Below, piece by piece: positions 1 to 5,169 of a DNA stretch of 5,223 nt. The stretch's first letter is position 1. Every line of letters begins with the position of its first letter. The position numbers and the translations under genes are program-made. The stretch spans positions 1 through 5,223 of the forward strand of contig JAISDM010000143.1 in NCBI GenBank assembly GCA_031264885.1, given 5' to 3'. The DNA comes from Peptococcaceae bacterium. GTDB taxonomy: Bacteria > Bacillota > Peptococcia > DRI-13 > UBA5745. The notes below the pieces were generated by a model. That model searched no databases and was not told the origin of the DNA. It saw nothing but the letters and a program-made list of their open reading frames with translations.

Positions 1-281
1 TCCAGCGCCAGACTCTGATAAGCCCGCGAAAGAGTGGACCGGTAAGCCCTCAGCAAAAAAACAGCCTCCTCGACGGATCCCTCCGACTGCTTCAAGGCAA
101 GGGCGGCGTAACGGGGCGCGTAAAATCCCGCCTCCCCCATCACGCGGTCAATCAGAAGGCTCATTCTATTTTCCAAAGCCTCCAGCTCCACAGGACAGGC
201 GCCCCGGGTACGGTATCTTTCGAGCAGCGCGGCGGCTTTTGTCACCGCCTCACGCCCTCCTTTAACCGCTGTATAAGCCAT
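1..281 (-). CDS. phnI: PhnI, C-P lyase core subunit (N-terminal 93 codons, cut by window edge)
   Basis: PhnI is the nucleosidase-type subunit of the carbon-phosphorus lyase core. With PhnG, PhnH and PhnL it replaces the adenine of ATP with the phosphonate, giving a ribose triphosphate phosphonate. I translated this partial frame directly: it opens MAYTAVKGGREAV, the usual PhnI start (x-Y-x-AVKGG-EA), and residues 45-86 show the family block DRVMGEAGFYAP, ALALKQSEG and LLRAYRSTLSR. The ATG at 281-279 lies inside the end of phnH (20-bp overlap) and has AGGAAGG about 10 nt upstream, so coupling to phnH is likely. No stop or frameshift interrupts the visible part. PhnI is normally about 350-380 residues, so roughly three quarters lies off the left edge. 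The family call is secure; completeness cannot be judged. Confidence 0.93.
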   Translation of the reverse strand, partial: MAYTAVKGGREAVTKAAALLERYRTRGACPVELEALENRMSLLIDRVMGEAGFYAPRYAALALKQSEGSVEEAVFLLRAYRSTLSRAYQSLAL

Positions 282-858
282 AAGGCGCCGCCTTCCTCGC
301 GATAGCCAAAATAGACGCGTCCTCCCGGAGAAAAATCATCTCCACGCCGCAAGGATACTCGAAGCCTTGCGTTTCACGGGCATTAAGCCAGGCCCGCTCG
401 ATTTGGGAGAGCATGATTCTCCGGCCTTCCGGGGGGATCCCCGGCCCCCGCAGCGCGACCGGCGCCGGCGCCTCCCCATCTGTGGCGATCAAAAGCAGCG
501 CGGAATCATGGGGCGCCATGTGACTGCCCGCTTTCACCTGTCCGAGGATTTCGGCGGGGACGGTCGGTTCCGGCAAGAACACAAAGTCCGCGTGGGAGAG
601 GCATACAGGCGCGCTCCCCGTCAGGAAATTTATTTCCCGGGCAATTTCCGGCGCTCCGTTCCAGAAGAAACCGGTTTCCTGATCCAGCAGAGTGACCGCG
701 GACGCCAGCCACTGCCCTTCTTCCGCGAACCGCTTGACATATGTCGCGATGCTGGAGGGACGCCCGGGATTGGCCAGGGCGTCCAGAAACGAGCGGAATA
801 CCCCCTGGGCGTCCGTAACCATGTTGAAATGATGCTTGGTTTTGACGGCATTCATCAT
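262..858 (-). CDS. phnH: PhnH, C-P lyase core subunit
   Basis: PhnH is a cytoplasmic subunit of the PhnGHIJ core complex, with a fold related to PLP-dependent transferases but no PLP, and is required for phosphonate activation on ATP. The protein is 198 residues, near the usual 190-200. Visible family features are QGVFRSFLDALANPGRP (residues 18-34), TLLDQETGF (56-64), the GSHMAPHDSALLLI segment (111-124), LRGPGI (136-141) and YPCGVEMIFL (168-177). I chose the ATG at 858-856 because it forms an ATGA overlap with the phnG stop and has GGAGG at 873-869, 10 nt upstream. The frame stays open up to 918, but those 20 extra residues lie inside phnG and match nothing in PhnH. A second ATG follows immediately (855-853) and would remove one residue. 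The stop is TAA at 264-262, inside the start of phnI. It lies between phnG and phnI in the standard order. Confidence 0.95.
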   Translation of the reverse strand: MMNAVKTKHHFNMVTDAQGVFRSFLDALANPGRPSSIATYVKRFAEEGQWLASAVTLLDQETGFFWNGAPEIAREINFLTGSAPVCLSHADFVFLPEPTVPAEILGQVKAGSHMAPHDSALLLIATDGEAPAPVALRGPGIPPEGRRIMLSQIERAWLNARETQGFEYPCGVEMIFLREDASILAIARKAAPYGLYSG

Positions 859-1286
859 GATACTCTGTCCTCCAGCGCCTGGAAACGCACCTGGGTTTCC
901 CGGACGCGAGAGGCCCATTGAAGTTCTTCCGCCTTGCGCGCCGCGTCCAGTTCCAGCAATGCCGCCTCCGCCGAAACAAAGCCGGGGAAACGCCCCGTAT
1001 GCGCGGCGTCCAAAATGGCGGCCGCCTGAACTTTTTGCAGATCATCCCCCAATTGCGCCGCCGCGCCCCGCACCCCGTCCACTTCCACCATACAGTGAAC
1101 GGCCAGCGCCTCCCCCAGGTAAAAACGGCTTTGCCGGACCGGTTCCCGGACATTCAAGAGAATCATGGTTTTTTCCGGCGCTTTTAACAACAGCACGGTT
1201 TTGCCCGAAACCGCCTCCTCCGCCAACGCGCGGAGTTTCCCGGCGTCCGCGAAGGCTGCCGCGCGGCTGAGCGTTAATTTATCCAT
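855..1286 (-). CDS. phnG: PhnG, C-P lyase core subunit
   Basis: PhnG is a small subunit of the C-P lyase core, found as two copies with PhnH, PhnI and PhnJ, and is needed for the step that couples phosphonate to ATP. The 143-residue product matches the usual length of about 150. The diagnostic run is at residues 46-95: VREPV, then FYLGEALAV (55-63), VEVDG (67-71), a GD pair (80-81) and AAILDAA (89-95), matching the family pattern V-R-[DE]-P-V ... F-x-L-G-E ... V-x-x-D-G ... G-x ... DAA. The ATG at 1286-1284 overlaps the phnE2 stop by one base (TGATG), with AAAGGTG about 9 nt upstream. The stop TGA at 857-855 overlaps the phnH ATG. It is the first enzyme gene after the transporter genes. Nothing looks truncated. 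Confidence 0.95.
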   Translation of the reverse strand: MDKLTLSRAAAFADAGKLRALAEEAVSGKTVLLLKAPEKTMILLNVREPVRQSRFYLGEALAVHCMVEVDGVRGAAAQLGDDLQKVQAAAILDAAHTGRFPGFVSAEAALLELDAARKAEELQWASRVRETQVRFQALEDRVS

Positions 1287-2206
1287 CAGATTTTCACCTT
1301 TCTTTTGATATATGTGGTCAGAAGTTCAATGGCCAGGGCAAAGACGAATACGACCAGGACCGCCAGCCCCGCCCGCCCGAACTTATAGCTGCTCATCGCC
1401 GCCAAAATGGTATATCCCACGCCTCCCGCGCCCACCATGCCCAGAATGGCCGCTTCCACGTAGTTGGTCTCAAACCGCAGCGCGGTCCAGGCAAGGATCC
1501 CGGATAAAGACGCTGGAAGCACCGCGTTGAAAAAAATCTGTATCCGGCTGGCCCCCGCGGAGCTGACTGCTTCAACGGTCTCTTCAGGCACCTCTTCAAA
1601 CAGCTGGGCGAACACCTTTCCGAAGAAGGCGGCCGCGTGGAAGCCCAGGCCCACAACGCCGGAAGCCATGCCGAAGCCCATGGACGCCAGCACCAGCAGA
1701 ACCCATACCGGCGTCGGAACCGCCCGGATGAAGGCGAATACGCTTTTAAGCGCCAGAGAGAGCGGCTTCCAGGGCGTGAGATTGTCCGCGGCCAGCGCTC
1801 CCAGCACCAGGCCGATCATCATGCCGTAGATCAAGGCGAGAATAGAAACCGTCACCGTCTCGGCCAATGTGAGCAGGGTGAGGGAGAATCTTTCGGGAGA
1901 AAATCGAAGCATATCCCGGAATACACTGCCCAGCCTGGGAATCCGATCCAAAATCCGGCCCCAGTCCAAATCCAAAAGCAGTGTGGAAGCTGTTGTGAGT
2001 ACCACCGAAAGCGACAGAAACAGATGAAGCGGCAAGTCCCTTCCCGCGTCGCCCACCGGGATTTTTCCATTTCGGACGCCGAGGCCCGCGCCGGCTCCCG
2101 TACCCGCGCCTGCCATCGGACCCGCGCCCGGATTCGCCCTTGTGCCCGCGCCCCTCACGCCCACACTGATCCTCGCGCCCGCTTCCCCTTTGATCATTTT
2201 TGCCAT
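1286..2206 (-). CDS. phnE: PhnE2, phosphonate ABC transporter permease, with Gly/Ala-rich N-terminal extension
   Basis: This is an inner-membrane permease that should pair with the other PhnE to form the phosphonate channel driven by PhnC. Of 306 residues the recognisable permease begins near residue 58. Hydrophobic segments lie at about 60-80, 108-138, 160-190, 223-241, 255-270 and 279-298. Family marks are RAVPTPVW (161-168), the EAA coupling loop EAVSSAGASRIQIFFNAVLP (212-231) and ILGMVGAGGVGY (255-266). Residues 8-43 are low-complexity Gly/Ala (for example GAGPMAGAGTGAGAGLG), unlike usual PhnE N-termini and encoded by repeat DNA shared with phnE1. The start is uncertain. AGGAGG at 2214-2209 sits only 2 nt before the ATG at 2206 but 11 nt before an in-frame ATG at 2197; a GTG at 2056 would remove the extension but has a weak site. 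The gene follows phnE1 by 6 bp. Permease identity is sure; the N-terminus is not. Confidence 0.92.
   Translation of the reverse strand: MAKMIKGEAGARISVGVRGAGTRANPGAGPMAGAGTGAGAGLGVRNGKIPVGDAGRDLPLHLFLSLSVVLTTASTLLLDLDWGRILDRIPRLGSVFRDMLRFSPERFSLTLLTLAETVTVSILALIYGMMIGLVLGALAADNLTPWKPLSLALKSVFAFIRAVPTPVWVLLVLASMGFGMASGVVGLGFHAAAFFGKVFAQLFEEVPEETVEAVSSAGASRIQIFFNAVLPASLSGILAWTALRFETNYVEAAILGMVGAGGVGYTILAAMSSYKFGRAGLAVLVVFVFALAIELLTTYIKRKVKI
2078..2185 (-). repeat. GC-rich hexanucleotide-type repeat in the 5' part of phnE2
   Basis: On the plus strand this stretch is a run of degenerate 6-bp words of the type NCCCGC (TCCCGT, ACCCGC, GCCTGC, ACCCGC, GCCCGG, GCCCGC). Read in the phnE2 frame it gives the Gly/Ala-rich residues 8-43. 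The 16-mer CCCGCGCCGGCTCCCG at 2085-2100 recurs exactly at 3157-3172 inside phnE1, and its last 15 bases recur at 3062-3076. The repeat has no stop codon in several frames. Confidence 0.7.
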
Positions 2207-2208
2207 AG

Positions 2209-2214
2209 CCTCCT
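2209..2214 (-). promoter_or_regulatory. Shine-Dalgarno site for phnE2, oddly placed
   Basis: AGGAGG overlaps the TAG stop of phnE1 (2215-2213). It is a full-strength site, but it is 2 nt from the first ATG (2206) and 11 nt from the next in-frame ATG (2197). Neither spacing is ideal, so this site leaves the exact phnE2 start open by three codons. Confidence 0.7.
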
Positions 2215-3181
2215 ATAATATTAATTTCCTGAGAAAATCCGTCAGTAAATTGACGCCGATGATGATCACGGCCACCGCCAAAATCGCGGTGGAGGCCGCC
2301 GGGTAATTGTACTGCTTGATATACCCCATCATCAGAAGGCCGATGCCTCCCGCGCCTACCATGCCCAAAATGGTGGAAGCCCGGATGTTGAGTTCGACGC
2401 AATAGAGGATCCAGGCGATAAAACCAGGCGTGGCGGCGGGGAGGATCGCCTGGGTAACAACCGGCAAAGTGGCCGCTCCGGTGGATCGCAGCGCTTCCAT
2501 ATGTTCTTCGGCGACCTCGTCCAGGGTTTCGATAAAATACCGGGTCAGGGAGCCCACCGTGGCGATGATAAGCGCCAGCACCCCCACGGCGGCGCCGATG
2601 CCAAAGGCGGCCACAAGGATAAAAGCCCATACCAGGCTGGGGATATTGCGCAAAATGGAGGCAAAACCGCGGACGGCGGCGTTGACAGCCCAAAACGGGC
2701 AAATGGCCGGCGTGCCCAGGAAGCTCATGATCAGTGACAGCGCCGCCGAAATGCCGGTGGCGCTCAGTGCCATATATAACGTCTGCATCACGGCGCCCGC
2801 CAGCGCCTCCCATTTTCCCATATAGGGCGGAACGAAATCCACGAAAATAAAACGCCAAAACTCTTTCTGGGCGGACAAAGCCGCCAAGGGATTAAATTGT
2901 GTAAACGCGGTGGAAATTCCAAACAGTCCCAGCAAAACCGCCGCAAATACCAGTGCCGCGCGCCGGCTTTCCCGTGAAGCCAGCATGATCTTTTCCCGGC
3001 CGGCGGCCGGGTTTGTCTCGCGCCCAGGCGCCGGATCGGGCGCCAGCGCAGGCTCCCGCTTCCGCGCCGGCTCCCGCTCAGACGCCGGCGCCCGATTCGG
3101 TTCCCGCTCCAGCGCAGTCTCCCGCTCCCGCGCAAACTCTCGCGCCGCTTCCCGCTCCCGCGCCGGCTCCCGCTCAGGCAC
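2213..3181 (-). CDS. phnE: PhnE1, phosphonate ABC transporter permease, with Arg/Glu/Pro/Ala repeat extension
   Basis: This is an inner-membrane permease subunit of the phosphonate importer, probably the partner of PhnE2. The recognisable PhnE starts near residue 66. It has a first membrane helix at about 75-95, more at about 128-155, 183-214 and 298-317, RNIPSLVW (178-185), the EAA loop EALRSTGA...AILP (229-248) and ILGMVGAGGIG (271-281). Residues 3-64 are an imperfect hexapeptide repeat of the form [EK]RE[PAT]A[RL], very charged and without hydrophobic signal. Two starts are possible. GTG at 3181-3179 overlaps the phnC stop by 8 bp but has only a weak GGGGG site. ATG at 2986-2984 gives 257 residues, close to the usual PhnE length, but its GGGA site lies at the foot of a GC hairpin. 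If the ATG is used, 2987-3173 is a repeat-filled spacer. The stop is TAG at 2215-2213. Permease identity is sure; the extension is doubtful. Confidence 0.92.
   Translation of the reverse strand: MPEREPAREREAAREFARERETALEREPNRAPASEREPARKREPALAPDPAPGRETNPAAGREKIMLASRESRRAALVFAAVLLGLFGISTAFTQFNPLAALSAQKEFWRFIFVDFVPPYMGKWEALAGAVMQTLYMALSATGISAALSLIMSFLGTPAICPFWAVNAAVRGFASILRNIPSLVWAFILVAAFGIGAAVGVLALIIATVGSLTRYFIETLDEVAEEHMEALRSTGAATLPVVTQAILPAATPGFIAWILYCVELNIRASTILGMVGAGGIGLLMMGYIKQYNYPAASTAILAVAVIIIGVNLLTDFLRKLIL
2990..3175 (-). repeat. Imperfect 18-bp tandem repeat in the 5' part of phnE1
   Basis: About ten degenerate units, mostly 18 bp, fill this stretch. In the phnE1 frame they read EREPAR, EREAAR, EFAR, ERETAL, EREPNR-APAS, EREPAR, KREPAL, APDPAP, GRETNPAA and GREK. 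The length steps are multiples of three, so the frame is kept. On the plus strand the recurrent core is GCGCCGGCTCCCGCT, with inner 6-bp periodicity (TCCCGC). Towards the gene body the units decay. Related DNA sits in phnE2 at 2078-2185, read in a different frame. Confidence 0.8.
2995..3011 (-). other. GC-only hairpin just upstream of the internal phnE1 ATG
   Basis: The arms CCCGGCC (2995-3001) and GGCCGGG (3005-3011) pair perfectly over 7 bp with a 3-nt loop. In the message the 3' arm ends in GGG, followed by AAAAGATC and the ATG at 2986, so the only Shine-Dalgarno-like bases for that ATG fall in the stem. No U-run follows it, so it is not an intrinsic terminator. Confidence 0.55.
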
Positions 3182-3959
3182 TCACATCGCCCCCGATCAT
3201 AAGCTGACTCATGGGCTTCCCGTAAATCCGCTCGATCATCCGCTCCGTGAGCCCCGCGACCGGCCCGTCATAGATGATTTCCCCACCGTTCATCCCGATG
3301 ATCCGATCCGCGTACCGCATCGCCACATCCACCTGATGCAAATTGGTGATACAGGCAATGCCGCGCCGGACGCTGACATCCCGGATCATCTCCATAACCA
3401 CTTGCGCGCTGGCGGGATCCAGCGACGCGATGGGCTCGTCGCAGAGCAAGATCGAAGGCTGCTGCATCAGCGCCCTCACCACGCCCACACGCTGTTTTTG
3501 GCCGCCGGAAAGCTCCCCTGCCCGGTGATAAAGGAACTCGCTCAATCCCGTTTGCTCCAGAATTTCCAAGGCCCTCTGCTTGTCCTCTTCCGAATACAAG
3601 CCCAGGGCGCCGTTGAAAGCGTTCATATACCCCAGGCGCCCATGCATCACATTCTGCATCACGGTCAGACGGTTGACCAGGTTATAATGCTGAAACACCA
3701 TCCCCACCCTGCGCCGGAGGGCGCGCACCTTCGCCGCGGGTACGCCGGTGATCTCTTCCCCCTCGATCAGAACGCGGCCGGAGGAGGGTTCCGTCAGGCG
3801 ATTGATACAGCGCAGCAATGTGGATTTTCCCGCGCCGGAAGGCCCGATCACATTGATCATTTCCCCGGCGCTCATGGAAAAACTGATTCGATTCACCGCG
3901 GGCTTCGAAGAGCCGCGGTATATTTTCTTTAAATCACACACTTCCAATATAGGCGTCAC
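3174..3959 (-). CDS. phnC: PhnC, phosphonate ABC transporter ATP-binding protein
   Basis: This is the cytoplasmic ATPase that powers phosphonate import through the PhnE permeases. The 261-residue protein has all ABC motifs in order: Walker A GPSGAGKST (39-47), Q-loop Gln90 in MVFQHYNLVNRLTV, signature LSGGQKQR (150-157), Walker B ILLCDE (170-175) with the D-loop ASLDP, and switch His208 in ITNLHQVDVA. The LVNRLTVMQNVMHGRLG stretch (94-110) and DEPIASLDP are typical of PhnC rather than of general amino-acid ATPases. Cys173 replaces the Ala commonly found before the Walker B Asp-Glu, probably harmless. The start is GTG at 3959-3957, forming a GTGA overlap with the phnD stop. GAAGG lies about 10 nt upstream, so translation is probably coupled to phnD. 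The stop TGA at 3176-3174 lies just inside the longest reading of phnE1. Confidence 0.96.
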   Translation of the reverse strand: MTPILEVCDLKKIYRGSSKPAVNRISFSMSAGEMINVIGPSGAGKSTLLRCINRLTEPSSGRVLIEGEEITGVPAAKVRALRRRVGMVFQHYNLVNRLTVMQNVMHGRLGYMNAFNGALGLYSEEDKQRALEILEQTGLSEFLYHRAGELSGGQKQRVGVVRALMQQPSILLCDEPIASLDPASAQVVMEMIRDVSVRRGIACITNLHQVDVAMRYADRIIGMNGGEIIYDGPVAGLTERMIERIYGKPMSQLMIGGDVSA

Positions 3960-4948
3960 TCAGGGATAACCTTCGCCATCAAATCCCGCACATAGTCGTA
4001 ATCGCTGTCAAAAGACTCGATATAACGCGGTTCCTCTTCAGGCGCAAGCCCGACCATGTATTGGAAATAATCGCCGTTCTGATAATTCAGGAAAAACTCC
4101 TTCACGGCGGCCTTGAGGTCGTCGGGCAAGTCGCCGCGGATGCCCATAGGCGACGACGGAATACGGGGCGATTCATGGATCACCGTGATATCGCTCTCGC
4201 TCACCCGGCCCGCGGCGATTTCGGCGGCCAATATGTCGGAAGCGATGGGCGCGGCGTCCACATCCCCGTTAAGAACGGCCTGAAGCCCGTTCTGATGCTT
4301 GCCGGAAAAACTGGCGGAGGCAAAGAACACGCCGTTGGTGTGAAAATCCTCATTGGTCATGCCGGGGAAAGCGTTCATCAATTCCAGCGTGGGCACATAA
4401 TTGCCGGAAGTAGAAGCCGGATCCACAAAGGCAAAGGTTTTGCCCCGCAGATCTTCCAGGGTTTGAATCGGGCCGCCGGCCTTAACGATTATCTTAGATG
4501 TGTAGCCTGCCAGACCGCGGTCCCCGTGAGGAACGGCGGTCACCAGCGCCTCGGCCCCCGCGCGGTCCACCGCCTGCACATAGGACACCGGCCCGAAAGC
4601 GGCGATGTCGGCGTGCTTGGCGCGCATGGCTTCTACCACCGCGTTGTAATCCGCTCCGTTAATCTCCGTAACCTGAATGCCCAGATAATCCCCCATCTCT
4701 TTTTGCAGCATCCCGCGGTATTCCGCGTATTCCTCGCTGCCCTCGTTGGGCAAATAGCAGATGACGATTCCCTCAACCGTCTCCTTGTAAGAAGCCGCCA
4801 CCGCCTGAGCGGCAGGAGCGGCGCCCGCATTCGTCTCCGCCGGGGAACCGGAGGGCGCATCCGGGCCGGCGCCGCCCGCGCAGGCGCCTGCAACACAGAC
4901 GAATACCCCCAGCAAGACCATCAGACCCATTTTTTTCAAATAACGCAT
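3956..4948 (-). CDS. phnD: PhnD, phosphonate-binding lipoprotein of ABC transporter
   Basis: This is the extracytoplasmic receptor that captures phosphonates and delivers them to the PhnE permeases. The N-terminus MRYLKKMGLM then a hydrophobic stretch to residue 19 is a lipoprotein signal peptide, with lipobox AGAC and the lipidated Cys at 23, followed by an Ala/Gly/Pro-rich tether to about residue 52. Binding-protein marks are ADIAAFGPVSYVQA (113-126), LRGKTFAFVDPASTSGNYVP (167-186) and FSGKHQNGLQAVLNGDVDAAP (214-234). Tyr123, the Ser/Thr of the STSG turn and His218 fall where ligand contacts lie in E. coli PhnD. At 330 residues it has normal length. The ATG at 4948 has AAGGAG 8 nt upstream. 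It is the first gene of the operon, directly behind the promoter. Lipid anchoring suggests a Gram-positive or similar envelope. Specificity within phosphonates, or for phosphite or phosphate analogues, cannot be read from this. Confidence 0.95.
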   Translation of the reverse strand: MRYLKKMGLMVLLGVFVCVAGACAGGAGPDAPSGSPAETNAGAAPAAQAVAASYKETVEGIVICYLPNEGSEEYAEYRGMLQKEMGDYLGIQVTEINGADYNAVVEAMRAKHADIAAFGPVSYVQAVDRAGAEALVTAVPHGDRGLAGYTSKIIVKAGGPIQTLEDLRGKTFAFVDPASTSGNYVPTLELMNAFPGMTNEDFHTNGVFFASASFSGKHQNGLQAVLNGDVDAAPIASDILAAEIAAGRVSESDITVIHESPRIPSSPMGIRGDLPDDLKAAVKEFFLNYQNGDYFQYMVGLAPEEEPRYIESFDSDYDYVRDLMAKVIPE

Positions 4949-4956
4949 ACCAAACT

Positions 4957-4962
4957 CTCCTT
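4957..4962 (-). promoter_or_regulatory. Ribosome binding site of phnD
   Basis: AAGGAG lies 8 nt before the ATG at 4948, in a purine-rich leader (AAAAAGGAAAAGGAG). It is the best-placed Shine-Dalgarno site in the window and fixes the phnD start. Confidence 0.85.
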
Positions 4963-4996
4963 TTCCTTTTTGATTTCGAATTCAGTATAGCGCCCG

Positions 4997-5026
4997 ATTG
5001 TAAAAGCCACATCTTGCCCGAGTCAA
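4997..5026 (-). promoter_or_regulatory. Sigma-70/sigma-A-type promoter of the phn operon
   Basis: A -35 element TTGACT (5026-5021) and a -10 element TACAAT (5002-4997) each match the consensus at 5 of 6 positions and are separated by 18 bp. Transcription should start near 4990, leaving a leader of about 40 nt before phnD. The sequence TATACT at 4989-4984 could be a second -10 but has no good -35 at the right distance. Confidence 0.6.
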
Positions 5027-5048
5027 ATTTGCGTTATTTATCTGTAAA
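4999..5048 (-). promoter_or_regulatory. Possible PhoP-box-like direct repeats over the promoter
   Basis: Reading the minus strand in 11-bp steps from 5048 gives TTTACA (5048-5043), ATAACG (5037-5032), TTGACT (5026-5021), AAGATG (5015-5010) and TTTACA (5004-4999). The first and last match the Bacillus PhoP repeat TT[ACT]ACA fully, the second and third partly, the fourth not. A 6-bp word with a 5-bp gap is the known PhoP spacing, and phosphate control would suit this operon. The placement over the -35 and -10 is compatible with control of this promoter. This is inference from pattern only. Confidence 0.3.
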
Positions 5049-5078
5049 CAACGCTTCACAAAGACGCAACCGCGCAAA

Positions 5079-5091
5079 CCGCGAATCGCGG
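5079..5091. other. Short palindrome, possible operator
   Basis: CCGCGA-A-TCGCGG is a perfect 6-bp inverted repeat around one base, about 55 bp upstream of the -35. As RNA it would form only a weak 4-bp stem, so a protein site is more plausible than a terminator. It could be chance in GC-rich DNA. Confidence 0.25.
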
Positions 5092-5138
5092 AAAATTTAA
5101 GCTTCAATTCGTAATTTGGCATGATTTAGCGAAACACA

Positions 5139-5148
5139 CCTGCGCAGG
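5139..5148. other. 10-bp perfect palindrome
   Basis: CCTGCGCAGG is its own reverse complement, and lies between the promoter and the terminal repeat. Function unknown; a 10-bp palindrome can arise by chance. Confidence 0.2.
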
Positions 5149-5169
5149 CATGAGCGAATCCCGTGGTTT

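Noticed and set aside
859..918. Upstream extension of phnH to an ATG at 918
   Set aside because: The extra 20 residues lie inside phnG and match no PhnH; the ATG at 858 has a good GGAGG site and an ATGA overlap.
1746..2858. Minus-strand 370-codon open frame spanning the phnE1/phnE2 junction in another frame
   Set aside because: Gly/Arg-rich product without motifs; both real permeases are intact in their own frames. I considered a fused permease and rejected it.
2990..3175. CRISPR array
   Set aside because: The units are contiguous, degenerate and 18 bp long, with no unique spacers.
3013..3207. Plus-strand Pro/Ala/Gln repeat protein of 64 codons
   Set aside because: It is simply the 18-bp repeat read on the other strand, with no ribosome site or context for a gene.
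2910..3932. Long plus-strand open frame (340 codons) opposite phnC and phnE1
   Set aside because: It is antisense to a textbook PhnC and to the repeat; its product is Ser/Arg/His-rich with no family motif. It is a shadow of GC-rich coding DNA and of the stop-free repeat.
4984..4989. TATACT as the main -10 element
   Set aside because: No acceptable -35 lies 16-18 bp upstream; the TTGACT/TACAAT pair is better.
4061..4990. Plus-strand 309-codon open frame opposite phnD
   Set aside because: Antisense to a full, well-marked PhnD, with no recognisable domain.
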